Assembly (NCBI RefSeq): GCF_013033515.1
Contig: NZ_WQEG01000007.1
Location: forward strand, 62,001 to 126,000
Direction of reading: 5' to 3'
DNA length: 64,000 bases
Source of the DNA: Ruegeria sp. HKCCA6707
Lineage (GTDB): Bacteria; Pseudomonadota; Alphaproteobacteria; Rhodobacterales; Rhodobacteraceae
Position 1 is the stretch's first letter; every line of letters begins with the position of its first letter. The notes below the pieces were generated by a model. It saw nothing but the letters and a program-made list of their open reading frames with translations, was not told the DNA's origin and did not search any database. The position numbers and the translations under genes are program-made. Shown here piece after piece: positions 1-7,611 of the stretch.

Positions 1-26
1 CCCGAGGTATTTTTGAACAGAAGAAG
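1..26 (+). repeat. Intergenic palindromic repeat, copy 1 (cut by window edge)
   Basis: The first 26 bases match the end of a repeat found three more times here (41052-41114, 46819-46852, 58498-58551). The shared core is CGAGGTATTTTTGAACAGAA followed by GAAG. Any G-rich hairpin half would lie before base 1. It sits just past the stop codon of the acyl-CoA synthetase gene, as copy 4 sits just past the stop of the carboxyspermidine dehydrogenase gene. Confidence 0.8.
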
Positions 27-41
27 CTTGGCAGGTGCGCT

Positions 42-1670
42 CTAAGCCAGGTCTCTGGCCCTGTCGCGGAGCAGGAATTTCTGGATCTTACCGGTGGAGG
101 TTTTGGGAAGCGGGCCAAAGACAACCGTTTTGGGGGCTTTGAAATGGGCCAGTCGATCGCGGCAGAAGGCGATAATGTCGGCCTCGTTGGTCTGTGCCTG
201 TGGCTTTAGCTCGACAAAGGCGCAAGGCGTTTCACCCCATTTGTCATCCGGACGCGCGACCACGGCAGCCTCCATGACGGCGGGGTGTTTATAAAGCGCA
301 TCCTCAACCTCGACAGATGAGATATTCTCACCTCCCGAAATGATGATGTCCTTGGATCGGTCTTTCAAAGCGATATAGCCATCGGGATGCATCACACCCA
401 GATCGCCCGAAGCGAACCAGCCGCCGTCAAAGGCTTTGTCGGTCGCTGCGGGGTTTTTGAGGTAACCCTTCATGACAATATTGCCCTGCATGAAGATCTC
501 ACCCATGGTTTCGCCATCCGCAGGCACTGGCTTCAGGGTCTCGGGGTCGGCGACCATCAGGCCCGACAGCGCTACATACTTCACCCCCTGACGAACTTTC
601 AGCGCAGCGCGCTCCGGCGCGTCTTTGTCATTCCATTCGTCTTTCCATGCGCAGACAACCGAAGGACCATAGGTTTCGGTCAGGCCATAGACATGGGTGA
701 CGTCAACGCCCATCGCCTCCATCGCCTCGATCACCTTGGCCGGGGGCGGGGCGCCGGCAGTCATCACCTTGATCTGCTGCTTGAAGTCTTTGAGGTGGTC
801 TGGCGCATTGGCCAGCATGTTCAGCACAATGGGGGCGCCGCAGAAATGGGAGACGTTTTCGTTGCGGAAAGCGTGGTAGATGGGTTCGTCACGCACCGCG
901 CGCAGGCACACGGATGTGCCTGCATTGGCCGCCATGGTCCAGGGAAAGCACCAGCCATTGCAATGAAACATCGGCAGCGTCCAAAGATAGACCGAATGCT
1001 GTGGCATCCCCCATGTCAGAATGTTTGACGTCGCGTTGAGAGCCGCCCCCCGGTGATGATAGACCACGCCTTTGGGATTGCCTGTCGTGCCCGAGGTATA
1101 GTTCAGCGTGATCGCGTCCCATTCATCTGTCGGCAGCGACCAGTCGAACTTGGGGTCGCCTTCGGCCAGCAGCGCCTCATAGGTCAGATCGCCGAGGGTT
1201 TCGCCGCCCGCAAAGCTGGGGTCTTCGATATCGATCACCAGAATATCGTGATCTACCTGGGTCAAAGCCGCTTTCACGGTAGACGAGAACTCCGGATCGA
1301 CCAGCAGAACCTTGGCCTCGCCATGGTTGAGGATAAAGGCAATGATCGCCGCATCGAGCCTTGTGTTGATCGCGTTCAACACCGCCCCTGCCATGGGGAC
1401 TGCGAAATGCGCCTCATAGAGTTCGGGGATGTTGGCCGCGATGATCGAAACCGTATCGCCCCGACCGATCCCACGTGCAGCAAGTGCCCCAGCTAAGCGG
1501 CGGCAGCGGTCATAGGTTTGCGCCCATGTGTATCTGCGGTCGCCGTAAACCACAGAGGGATAGTTGGGGTAAACTGCGGCTGTCCTCTCGATATAGCTTA
1601 GCGGGGAAAGCGGGGTGTAATTTGCCGGTCTTTTGTCCAGATGCTGTTCATAGATATTTGTGGCGGTCAT
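42..1670 (-). CDS. Acyl-CoA synthetase (AMP-forming), DmdB-like
   Basis: A 542-residue AMP-dependent acyl-CoA synthetase that would activate a carboxylic acid to its CoA thioester through an acyl-adenylate, in the cytoplasm. The ATP-loop motif YTSGTTGNPKG lies near residue 190, YGLTETYGP near 330, the hinge region GDLG and DRSKDIIISGGENIS near 405-435, and the C-terminal catalytic lysine in KTSTGKIQK near 525. Length is normal for the family. I chose the ATG at 1670 over one 14 codons upstream because GGGAGGA lies about 7 bases before it. It is a single gene, divergent from the aminotransferase gene. The protein resembles the medium-chain/methylmercaptopropionate ligases (DmdB type) common in roseobacters, but the acyl substrate cannot be fixed from sequence. 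Confidence 0.9.
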   Translation of the reverse strand: MTATNIYEQHLDKRPANYTPLSPLSYIERTAAVYPNYPSVVYGDRRYTWAQTYDRCRRLAGALAARGIGRGDTVSIIAANIPELYEAHFAVPMAGAVLNAINTRLDAAIIAFILNHGEAKVLLVDPEFSSTVKAALTQVDHDILVIDIEDPSFAGGETLGDLTYEALLAEGDPKFDWSLPTDEWDAITLNYTSGTTGNPKGVVYHHRGAALNATSNILTWGMPQHSVYLWTLPMFHCNGWCFPWTMAANAGTSVCLRAVRDEPIYHAFRNENVSHFCGAPIVLNMLANAPDHLKDFKQQIKVMTAGAPPPAKVIEAMEAMGVDVTHVYGLTETYGPSVVCAWKDEWNDKDAPERAALKVRQGVKYVALSGLMVADPETLKPVPADGETMGEIFMQGNIVMKGYLKNPAATDKAFDGGWFASGDLGVMHPDGYIALKDRSKDIIISGGENISSVEVEDALYKHPAVMEAAVVARPDDKWGETPCAFVELKPQAQTNEADIIAFCRDRLAHFKAPKTVVFGPLPKTSTGKIQKFLLRDRARDLA

Positions 1671-1890
1671 CCGATATTCCTCCCAAACGCGGCAGACTTG
1701 CGTATTGAGCACAGAGCTTACGCCAAAAGAAATGCGTAGGAATACGTGAATTGGCTACACTGGCGATATTCTATGGATTAATCTGGCCCTACTTCGCGAG
1801 TCTCATTCGCGTTGATCTGCGTCATCACGTCACCGCGCGCCCGTTTGGAACAGTTGATTCCCCGCGCGCCACACCCAGAAAGGACATGTC

Positions 1891-3282
1891 ATGGACGGCA
1901 CGTTCAACGAAAACGATATTTCGCGGGTGGTCGAAGCCGACCGCGCCCATGTCTGGCATCATCTGATCCAGCACAAGCCCTTTGAAACAAACGACCCGCG
2001 CATCATTGTCGAAGGCAAGGGCATGCGCGTTTGGGACCAGAAAGGCAAAGAACATCTTGATGCGGTCTCGGGCGGTGTCTGGACCGTCAACGTCGGCTAT
2101 GGCCGCGAGTCGATCTGCAAGGCCGTCTACGAACAGATGATGAAGCTGTGCTATTTCGCGCAGTCGGCCGGGTCGGTTCCGGGTTCGATCTTTGCAGAAC
2201 GGCTGATCAGTAAAATGCCGGGAATGAGCCGTGTTTATTATATGAACTCGGGTTCTGAGGCGAATGAGAAAGCCTTCAAAATGGTGCGCCAGATCGCGCA
2301 CAAGAAATACGGTGGCAAGAAAACCAAGATCCTGTACCGCGACCGCGACTATCATGGCTCTACCCTGGCCACGATGTCAGCAGGTGGGCAGAACGAGCGC
2401 AACGCGCAATATGGCCCCTTCGCACCCGATTTTGTCCGGGTTCCGCATTGCATGGAATACCGCAAGCATGAGCTGGACGGCGCGCCCGAAGAGAACTTCG
2501 GCGAATGGGCGGCAGATCAAATCGAAGAGGTCATCCTGCGCGAAGGCCCCGACACCGTGGGTGCCCTGTGCCTGGAGCCGGTGACAGCGGGCGGTGGCGT
2601 GATCGAAGCGCCCGAAGGCTATTGGCCGCGTGTGCAAGAGATCTGCAAGAAATATGACATCTTGCTGCATATCGACGAGGTTGTTTGCGGTGTAGGTCGT
2701 ACCGGCACCTGGTTCGGCTATCAGCACTATGGCATCGAGCCCGATTTCGTGACCATGGCCAAGGGTGTCGCCTCGGGCTATGCCGCGATTGCGTGTCTGG
2801 TGACCACCGAAGAGATCTTTGACATGTTCAAAGATAATGCGGACGATCCGATGAACTATTTCCGCGACATCTCGACCTTTGGTGGATGCACCGCCGGACC
2901 AACCGCTGCGATCGAGAACCTGAAGATCATCGAAGATGAAAACCTGCTGCAAAATTGCACCGTCATGGGCGAACGCCTGATGAGCAATCTTCAGGGCCTG
3001 ATGGAAAAGCACGCGGTGATCGGCGATGTGCGCGGTAAAGGCCTGTTCCAAGGTGCCGAGTTGGTGGCAGATCGTTCGACCCGTGAGCCTGTGGACGAAA
3101 AGCTGGCGCAGGCGGTTGTGGCGGATTGCATGGCGCAAGGTGTGATCATCGGCGTCACCAACCGCTCGATCCCGGGCCGCAACAACACGCTGTGTTTCTC
3201 GCCTGCACTGATCGCGACAGCAGATGATATCGACCAGATCACCGACGCCGTCGATGGCGCGCTGGGGCGTGTGTTCAGCTAA
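1891..3282 (+). CDS. tpa: Taurine:pyruvate aminotransferase-like class III aminotransferase
   Basis: A 463-residue PLP enzyme of class III. Overall sequence, including the N-terminal stretch with VWHHLIQHKPFE and the conserved LDAVSGGVWTVNVGYGRE, matches taurine:pyruvate aminotransferases, which convert taurine and pyruvate to sulfoacetaldehyde and alanine. PLP-fold motifs are MNSGSEANEKAFK near residue 118, HIDEVVCGVGRTG near 257 and the Schiff-base lysine in FVTMAKGVASGY near 287. The usual taurine partners (xsc, pta, tauR, tauABC) are absent from the window, so the pathway role is inferred from similarity alone. It is divergent from the acyl-CoA synthetase gene and followed by a strong hairpin terminator. 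A related omega-amino acid:pyruvate aminotransferase is the main alternative. Confidence 0.8.
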   Translation: MDGTFNENDISRVVEADRAHVWHHLIQHKPFETNDPRIIVEGKGMRVWDQKGKEHLDAVSGGVWTVNVGYGRESICKAVYEQMMKLCYFAQSAGSVPGSIFAERLISKMPGMSRVYYMNSGSEANEKAFKMVRQIAHKKYGGKKTKILYRDRDYHGSTLATMSAGGQNERNAQYGPFAPDFVRVPHCMEYRKHELDGAPEENFGEWAADQIEEVILREGPDTVGALCLEPVTAGGGVIEAPEGYWPRVQEICKKYDILLHIDEVVCGVGRTGTWFGYQHYGIEPDFVTMAKGVASGYAAIACLVTTEEIFDMFKDNADDPMNYFRDISTFGGCTAGPTAAIENLKIIEDENLLQNCTVMGERLMSNLQGLMEKHAVIGDVRGKGLFQGAELVADRSTREPVDEKLAQAVVADCMAQGVIIGVTNRSIPGRNNTLCFSPALIATADDIDQITDAVDGALGRVFS

Positions 3283-3306
3283 CGCAGCAACTGAAACCCA
3301 AGTCAG

Positions 3307-3336
3307 AAAGCCGGGCCCAGCGCCCGGCTTTTTTTT
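3307..3336 (+). terminator. Rho-independent terminator after tpa
   Basis: A perfect 10-bp stem (AAAGCCGGGC / GCCCGGCTTT) with a 5-base loop runs into eight T residues. It lies 25 bases past the tpa stop and just before the convergent end of the permease gene, so its A-rich left flank may also help stop transcription from the other side. Confidence 0.9.
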
Positions 3337-3339
3337 CGT

Positions 3340-4353
3340 TCAGCGCATGGTGTTTCGGCTTTTGAACAGCAACAGGAATACAAAGACCGACCCCAATGAG
3401 GTCGTGACAATGCCGACCGGCAATTCCTGTGGAGACAACATAAGGCGGCTGAGGATATCTGATACGGTCAGCAACATGGCGCCGACCAAAGCAGCTGTCG
3501 GCAGCAATTGGCGATGCAGCGGGCCCACTATGCCCCGCGCGATATGGGGCACCATAAGACCCACAAACCCGATGACACCTGCAACGGAGACGAACATTGC
3601 CGTCGCCAAAGCGGCAACAAAGAACATCTTGAACCGAACCCCTTGCACCGGCACGCCCAATGTAGCGGCGGTCAGATCTCCGGTCAGCAGCGCATCCAGC
3701 CAGCGGCTGCGATAGAGGGAATAGGCCAGGATCAGACCCAGCCCCGCGCAAACCAAAGGAAACGTTTCCCACCGGGCCAGTCCCAGCCCGCCCAGCATCC
3801 AGAAAATCACTGAATGCGCCGCGCGGTTGTCGCCGGAAAAGATCAGATAGTTGGTGATCGCCGAAAACAGGAACGACACCGCCAGACCCGCCAGGATCAA
3901 CTTTTCCGGAGCGCTGGTGCGTAGGCCATGGACCAGTGCCAACACAATGCCCGAGGCCACAAGCCCGCCGCAGAACGCAGCCAGAGGCAGTGTCCAGATA
4001 CCCAGAATGTCGCCCGTGACAGTGATGACAAACACCGCACCGGCCGCAGCACCCGAAGACAGACCAAACAGAAATGGATCGGCCAGATCGTTACGCGTGG
4101 TTGTCTGAAGGACTACCCCCACGATGCCAAGCCCAGCACCTATGACCGCGGCAAACAAAGCGCGGGGTAAGCGCAGGTCAAAGACAATGCGGTGCGTCGG
4201 CGACATCTCTGAATCAGAAAGTCCCGCACCTTGCCGGATTGCCGCCCAAACCTCGGAAACAGGAATGGGCGTGGTGCCATAGGCCGTAGACACCATCAAA
4301 AGGGCGGCCAATAAGACCACCCCCAAAGCAAAGACAAGGCCCGTGCGGGTCAT
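3340..4353 (-). CDS. btuC: FecCD-family ABC permease, probable cobalamin (BtuC-like)
   Basis: A 337-residue inner-membrane permease of the FecCD/BtuC family with about ten hydrophobic helices, an N-terminal one near residues 5-25, and the family motif ISRLMLSPQELPVGIVTTSLGS near the C-terminus, which contacts the ATPase. It is the last gene of a cobalamin-riboswitch operon: DUF1636, ATPase, binding protein, permease. Its ATG lies one base past the stop of the binding-protein gene. FecCD permeases serve ferric siderophores, haem or corrinoids; the riboswitch is what points to cobalamin or cobinamide. The fold assignment is secure and the substrate is an inference. Confidence 0.85.
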   Translation of the reverse strand: MTRTGLVFALGVVLLAALLMVSTAYGTTPIPVSEVWAAIRQGAGLSDSEMSPTHRIVFDLRLPRALFAAVIGAGLGIVGVVLQTTTRNDLADPFLFGLSSGAAAGAVFVITVTGDILGIWTLPLAAFCGGLVASGIVLALVHGLRTSAPEKLILAGLAVSFLFSAITNYLIFSGDNRAAHSVIFWMLGGLGLARWETFPLVCAGLGLILAYSLYRSRWLDALLTGDLTAATLGVPVQGVRFKMFFVAALATAMFVSVAGVIGFVGLMVPHIARGIVGPLHRQLLPTAALVGAMLLTVSDILSRLMLSPQELPVGIVTTSLGSVFVFLLLFKSRNTMR

Positions 4354-4354
4354 G

Positions 4355-5308
4355 TCAGTTCAGGCTCGGGTGCATGGCCTTCGCCATTTTCGAGATCGCC
4401 TCGATATTTGCCGGTCCCGGTGTCAGCTCTTCATAACGCAGGCCAATCCAGCGCGCGTTTTTCACCGCGTCGGTTTGCGACATGACCGGATGGTCCTGCA
4501 AAAACTTGAACGTATCCTCGGCGCCGTTGCCGGTTTGATAGTCCAACAGCACAAGAAATTCAGGATTCGAAGCAGCAACCGCCTCCCACGAGGTGCGACC
4601 CCAGCTGGTGTCCAGATCATGGGTCACGTTTTCACCACCCGCAGCAGTGATCATCGCGTCAGGAATGGCGAATTTACCGGCGGTGAACGGTGCGTCTGCA
4701 GGACCGTCCAAAAGGAAAACACGGGGTTTTTCCAAGTCGGCGGTCTGCGACTCGATGGTGGCCAGTTGGTCTTTCCAGTCTGAAACCAGCGCCTCGGCCT
4801 TGTCCTCGACATGCATGACCTGCCCAAGCCGCAGCACATCGTCAAACAGCAGATCCATGCTGGCCTGCGGGCGATCGTCGTGCAGATGCACACAGCTTTC
4901 GGTCAGAATCATGGTCTTGATGCCAAAAGGCGCCAAAGTGTCAGGCGTCACCTCTCCACCCGGTCGCATGCCATAGTACCAACCGGCGAAAAACAGATCT
5001 GGCTCGGCCGCAACAAGGTTTTCGACAGTGGGGTATTTGGGCGCAAGCTCGGGGATGTCTCCGCGCTGCGCGTCAAAATCGGGGCTGGTCTTGTACCAAC
5101 CGGTAATGCCAGTCAGACCCACGATCTTGTCCTGCAACCCAAGCGCAAAGGCCATATCGGTCATGTTCATGTCATGCACGACCAGCCGTTCGGGTTGCTT
5201 CTCAAAGACAAGCGGCTCACCGCAATTGTCGACGGTAACACCCTGCGCCACCGCGCTGGTGGCCATGCCGGTTGCAAGAAAAGCCGACCAGATCATTCGT
5301 TTCATCAA
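4355..5308 (-). CDS. btuF: Periplasmic binding protein of cobalamin-type ABC transporter
   Basis: A 317-residue solute-binding protein with a cleavable signal peptide (basic MMKRMIW, hydrophobic core, probable cleavage after SAVA near residue 21). The mature part begins with the TroA/BtuF/FhuD-fold signature EPLVFEKQPERLVV, followed by MAFALGLQDKIVGLT and the YPTVENLVAAEPDLFF stretch, all typical of Fe-siderophore, haem and vitamin B12 binding proteins. It lies between the ATPase and permease genes and overlaps the ATPase gene end by 4 bases, so translation is probably coupled. The riboswitch in front of the operon makes corrinoid the best substrate guess; iron chelates remain possible. Confidence 0.82.
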   Translation of the reverse strand: MMKRMIWSAFLATGMATSAVAQGVTVDNCGEPLVFEKQPERLVVHDMNMTDMAFALGLQDKIVGLTGITGWYKTSPDFDAQRGDIPELAPKYPTVENLVAAEPDLFFAGWYYGMRPGGEVTPDTLAPFGIKTMILTESCVHLHDDRPQASMDLLFDDVLRLGQVMHVEDKAEALVSDWKDQLATIESQTADLEKPRVFLLDGPADAPFTAGKFAIPDAMITAAGGENVTHDLDTSWGRTSWEAVAASNPEFLVLLDYQTGNGAEDTFKFLQDHPVMSQTDAVKNARWIGLRYEELTPGPANIEAISKMAKAMHPSLN

Positions 5309-6102
5309 TTCGTCCTTTTGTTCGATATGGTAGTTTTACGGATGTCGAGCGCGGGGATCACGCGGCCTTCGTACTGAAAACTCAGGTAATCCACGCCAAA
5401 CGTGTCTTGAACATGATCCGAGGTCAGAACCTGATCGACAGGGCCAAACCCGGTCATGCGGGTCGATTTCATCAGTGCTACATGAGTGGCGAATTCCGGG
5501 ATCAGCACCAGGTCATGTACGATCATGACAACCGTGATGCCCAACTGCGCCACCAGAGACAACATGCGCCCCTTGGCGTCTGGGTCCAGATGGTTGGTGG
5601 GCTCATCCAGAAACAGCAGCGACGGCTTTTGCGCCAAGGCACGCGCGATATGCGCTCGCTGACGTTCTCCGCCTGACAGCATGGCCATGCGTTTCTCCGC
5701 CTGTCCTGCCAGCCCAGTCAAGTCCAGAATCCGGTTGATGTCTTCGGCATGTTCTGCGGCAGAACGATCCGCCCGGATGGGGATCTGACCCAACGCAATG
5801 TAATCGCGCAGCATCAAGCGCCCGTCTGGCAACTCTTGCTGGCCGACAACCGCAATGCTGCGCGCCCTATCCATCGCAGTCATGGATTTGAGGCTGCGCC
5901 CGCTCACATGCACATCGCCCAATGCCAAAGGCACCGCACCGCACAGCAAGTTCAACAATGTGGTCTTGCCGGCGCCGTTTGGTCCGGCAATGGCAAGGAT
6001 GGCACCTTCCTCAAGCGCAAAAGTCACGTCCTGCAGCAAAACATCACCGTTCAACGCGTAGTATTCCAGGTTCTCGGCAACCAGAAAGGCCGGTTGTGTC
6101 AT
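5305..6102 (-). CDS. btuD: ABC transporter ATPase, cobalamin/iron-chelate type
   Basis: A 265-residue cytoplasmic ATPase. Walker A is GPNGAGKTTLLNLLCG near residue 40, the signature LSGGERQRAHIARAL near 142, Walker B SLLFLDEPTNHLD near 163, and the switch histidine is in VMIVHDL near 194. This arrangement is that of the FecE/BtuD/HmuV importers. Its start overlaps the end of the DUF1636 gene by 4 bases and its end overlaps the binding-protein gene by 4 bases, so all three are one translationally coupled unit downstream of the cobalamin riboswitch. Confidence 0.87.
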   Translation of the reverse strand: MTQPAFLVAENLEYYALNGDVLLQDVTFALEEGAILAIAGPNGAGKTTLLNLLCGAVPLALGDVHVSGRSLKSMTAMDRARSIAVVGQQELPDGRLMLRDYIALGQIPIRADRSAAEHAEDINRILDLTGLAGQAEKRMAMLSGGERQRAHIARALAQKPSLLFLDEPTNHLDPDAKGRMLSLVAQLGITVVMIVHDLVLIPEFATHVALMKSTRMTGFGPVDQVLTSDHVQDTFGVDYLSFQYEGRVIPALDIRKTTISNKRTN

Positions 6103-6455
6103 TGCAGCACCCCCTCTCCGATCCGGGGTAGGCGGGCGAGCGTTTTGTGTAGCAGCGCCTTAGGCCTGTCGGTGGCCTTCGTCCAGCCATCTGCGCTGAT
6201 ATGATATTGCCGTGCAAAGGTAAGCAGGGCGGCGATGTCACCATCGCTTTCGATATCACCAAAGAGATACTGCGCCTTGTCTGTGGCTTGAAACCCGACG
6301 GTGCATGGCCGCTCACAGCCAGCCATACAAGACACGTGCCGAATGGCAAATCCATTCGGCAAACTGCTGACCTCTGCAGCGATTTCTGCGCTGACAGCAG
6401 CTCCACCGTCACAGGTCGAACAGATCAGAATGAAGTGATCAGGATTGGCAGTCAT
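6099..6455 (-). CDS. DUF1636 family protein, predicted Fe-S/metal binding
   Basis: A 118-residue cytoplasmic protein with five cysteines arranged as in thioredoxin-like [2Fe-2S] proteins: C12 and C15 (ICSTC), then C43, C47 and C51 (SCMAGCERPC). It matches the DUF1636 family, which recurs near cobalamin transport and biosynthesis genes. It is the first full-length gene after the cobalamin riboswitch and starts inside the end of a 28-codon leader ORF (17-base overlap), so its translation probably depends on that leader. No strong Shine-Dalgarno lies directly in front of its own ATG. The function is unknown; a redox or metal-handling role in corrinoid use is an inference. Confidence 0.8.
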   Translation of the reverse strand: MTANPDHFILICSTCDGGAAVSAEIAAEVSSLPNGFAIRHVSCMAGCERPCTVGFQATDKAQYLFGDIESDGDIAALLTFARQYHISADGWTKATDRPKALLHKTLARLPRIGEGVLQ

Positions 6456-6525
6456 TTGCCGTCTCGCTTATTGCCAAACGAGGACGGAAGGTATCAGTCG
6501 TATTGCTGCACGCTGAACGCGCCAT
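6439..6525 (-). CDS. 28-residue leader ORF between riboswitch and DUF1636 gene
   Basis: An ATG at 6525 follows GGAAGGAGG by 5 bases, the strongest ribosome binding site of this operon. It opens a 28-codon frame (MARSACSNTTDTFRPRLAIS, then eight more residues) ending in TGA at 6439, 17 bases inside the DUF1636 gene. It lies directly downstream of the cobalamin riboswitch, so the switch would most simply act on this site, with coupling passing control to DUF1636. The peptide has no recognisable domain. It could be a translated leader or merely an overlapping frame that shares the ribosome binding site. Confidence 0.5.
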   Translation of the reverse strand: MARSACSNTTDTFRPRLAISETANDCQS

Positions 6526-6570
6526 CTTGACCTCCTTCCAGGGCACCCCGCCCCGGTGTGGTTGAATCGA

Positions 6571-6750
6571 AGATGGCAGGTCTCCTGACTTGCGGGTCAT
6601 CGCTTGGCCGTCCTTCCCGATCCGATGGATCAGTGGCTGATTGGCTTTGCTCACCGCTTACAGTTGCGGGGGCAGTCACGGACTAGGTGGCTTCGTACAC
6701 CGCACCGTGTTCCCTTTTCATCCCTTGGGCGGACCCGCAGGAACCATCAC
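6571..6750 (-). promoter_or_regulatory. Cobalamin riboswitch (AdoCbl aptamer)
   Basis: On the minus strand the stretch carries the ordered signature of the cobalamin aptamer: GGTTCCTGCGGG, AAAAGGGAACACGGTG, GACTGCCCCCGCAACTGTAA, GCCACTGATC, GGGAAGGAC, and the closing AGTCAGGAGACCTGCC that pairs with the 5' GGTTCCTG arm. The element ends about 45 bases before the leader ATG at 6525. Family knowledge: adenosylcobalamin binding lowers expression of uptake or biosynthesis genes. I infer that it represses this transporter operon when B12 is plentiful. Confidence 0.95.
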
Positions 6751-6926
6751 AATCTGAGTGCCTGAGATCGCAAAACGCGTCAACCGGATTCGACAGGGCA
6801 CAAAAATTTGATCCACCCGATCTCACAACAACCCGCCAGAGCGTGATCGGGGTTTATTGGGCGTCAGCGCGGGTCATCCCCACCTTTGTATCAAGCCCCC
6901 AAACTGGGCCGATGAAAGGAGACGTT
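6751..6926. promoter_or_regulatory. Divergent intergenic region, riboswitch operon / secreted protein
   Basis: This 176-base gap separates the 5' end of the riboswitch (minus strand) from the start of the secreted-protein gene (plus strand), so it must hold both promoters. I see no clear -35/-10 pair or palindrome. A good ribosome binding site, GAAAGGAG, lies just before the ATG at 6927. Confidence 0.5.
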
Positions 6927-7349
6927 ATGACACGTTCAATTTCCAAGTTACTTCCTGCCCTGGTTGCGCTAGTTGCCGGCTTCGGGCCGCATATGGCAAC
7001 CGCGAATGACGCACACCATCCTCAAGGAGCGGTCTACAAGATCATTCAGGCAGGTAACGCTCATGTGCCTCAGCTCTCTTCGCCAGCTGTCCACAAGCAT
7101 TATGCTTATGTTGCGCAAACGGCGAAAGCCAAACCGGCGGCGCCGGTTGTAAAGGTCAAGACACTCAAGAAAAAATCAGTTGGGAAGAAGTTCCTGTTCA
7201 AACATTATGGCTATTATCCGTACCAGCCTCGCAAGTTCCGCGGCCATAGCGGACATGTGATCAAGAAGAAACCCAAGCATCATGGCAAGGTGCATCACAA
7301 GGGATTTCGCAATCAGCACTTTTTTACGCCCCAGTACCGCTACCGCTGA
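6927..7349 (+). CDS. Small secreted His/Lys/Tyr-rich basic protein
   Basis: A 140-residue protein with a signal peptide (MTRSISK, hydrophobic LLPALVALVAGFG, likely cleavage after MATA near residue 26). The mature part is very basic and rich in His, Lys and Tyr: AHHPQG near the start, VHKHYAY, then KVKTLKKKSVGKK, HYGYYPYQPRKF, KKKPKHHGKVHHKGF and a C-terminal PQYRYR. The ATG at 6927 is chosen over longer frames because AAAGGAG precedes it and a signal peptide follows. No known domain is recognised. The clustered histidines could bind metal or an anionic surface, which is inference only. It diverges from the cobalamin-transport operon. Confidence 0.65.
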   Translation: MTRSISKLLPALVALVAGFGPHMATANDAHHPQGAVYKIIQAGNAHVPQLSSPAVHKHYAYVAQTAKAKPAAPVVKVKTLKKKSVGKKFLFKHYGYYPYQPRKFRGHSGHVIKKKPKHHGKVHHKGFRNQHFFTPQYRYR

Positions 7350-7365
7350 AGCCAGAAAGGTCGGT

Positions 7366-7611
7366 TTAGCCCCCCCTTAGGCGCTGCATCAAGTAAACTT
7401 CAGCGCCTTCGGGCACTGGCTCGGACAGTCCCGAGGCGATGATCCGGCCATTGATCGCGATTGAGACGCCGGCATCTATAGGCGCCTGCAATTGGGGGTA
7501 GCGACGCACAAGCTCGCGCAATATTTCGCCCGTCGTCGTGGCGTCGACTTCGACAACCTGCTGGCCCCCGGTCAATGACCGGAGACCTGACCAAAGGTTG
7601 ACTTCAACCAT
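7366..7611 (-). CDS. MoaD/ThiS-like small sulfur-carrier protein
   Basis: An 81-residue beta-grasp protein with the MoaD/ThiS pattern: N-terminal VEVNLWSGLRSL, the INGRIIASGL hairpin, VPEGAEVYLMQRLRGG at the end. The terminal Gly-Gly is what such carriers use for thiocarboxylate formation. Its start overlaps the end of the molybdenum hydroxylase large-subunit gene by 8 bases, so it is the last gene of that operon. MoaD supplies sulfur to molybdopterin; a dedicated copy attached to one hydroxylase operon suggests a role in cofactor supply or maturation for that enzyme, which is inferred from position. Confidence 0.75.
   Translation of the reverse strand: MVEVNLWSGLRSLTGGQQVVEVDATTTGEILRELVRRYPQLQAPIDAGVSIAINGRIIASGLSEPVPEGAEVYLMQRLRGG

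Noticed and set aside
42..1670. Firm naming as DmdB (methylmercaptopropionyl-CoA ligase)
   Set aside because: Similar length and N-terminus, but no DMSP genes adjoin and substrate residues cannot be judged by eye.
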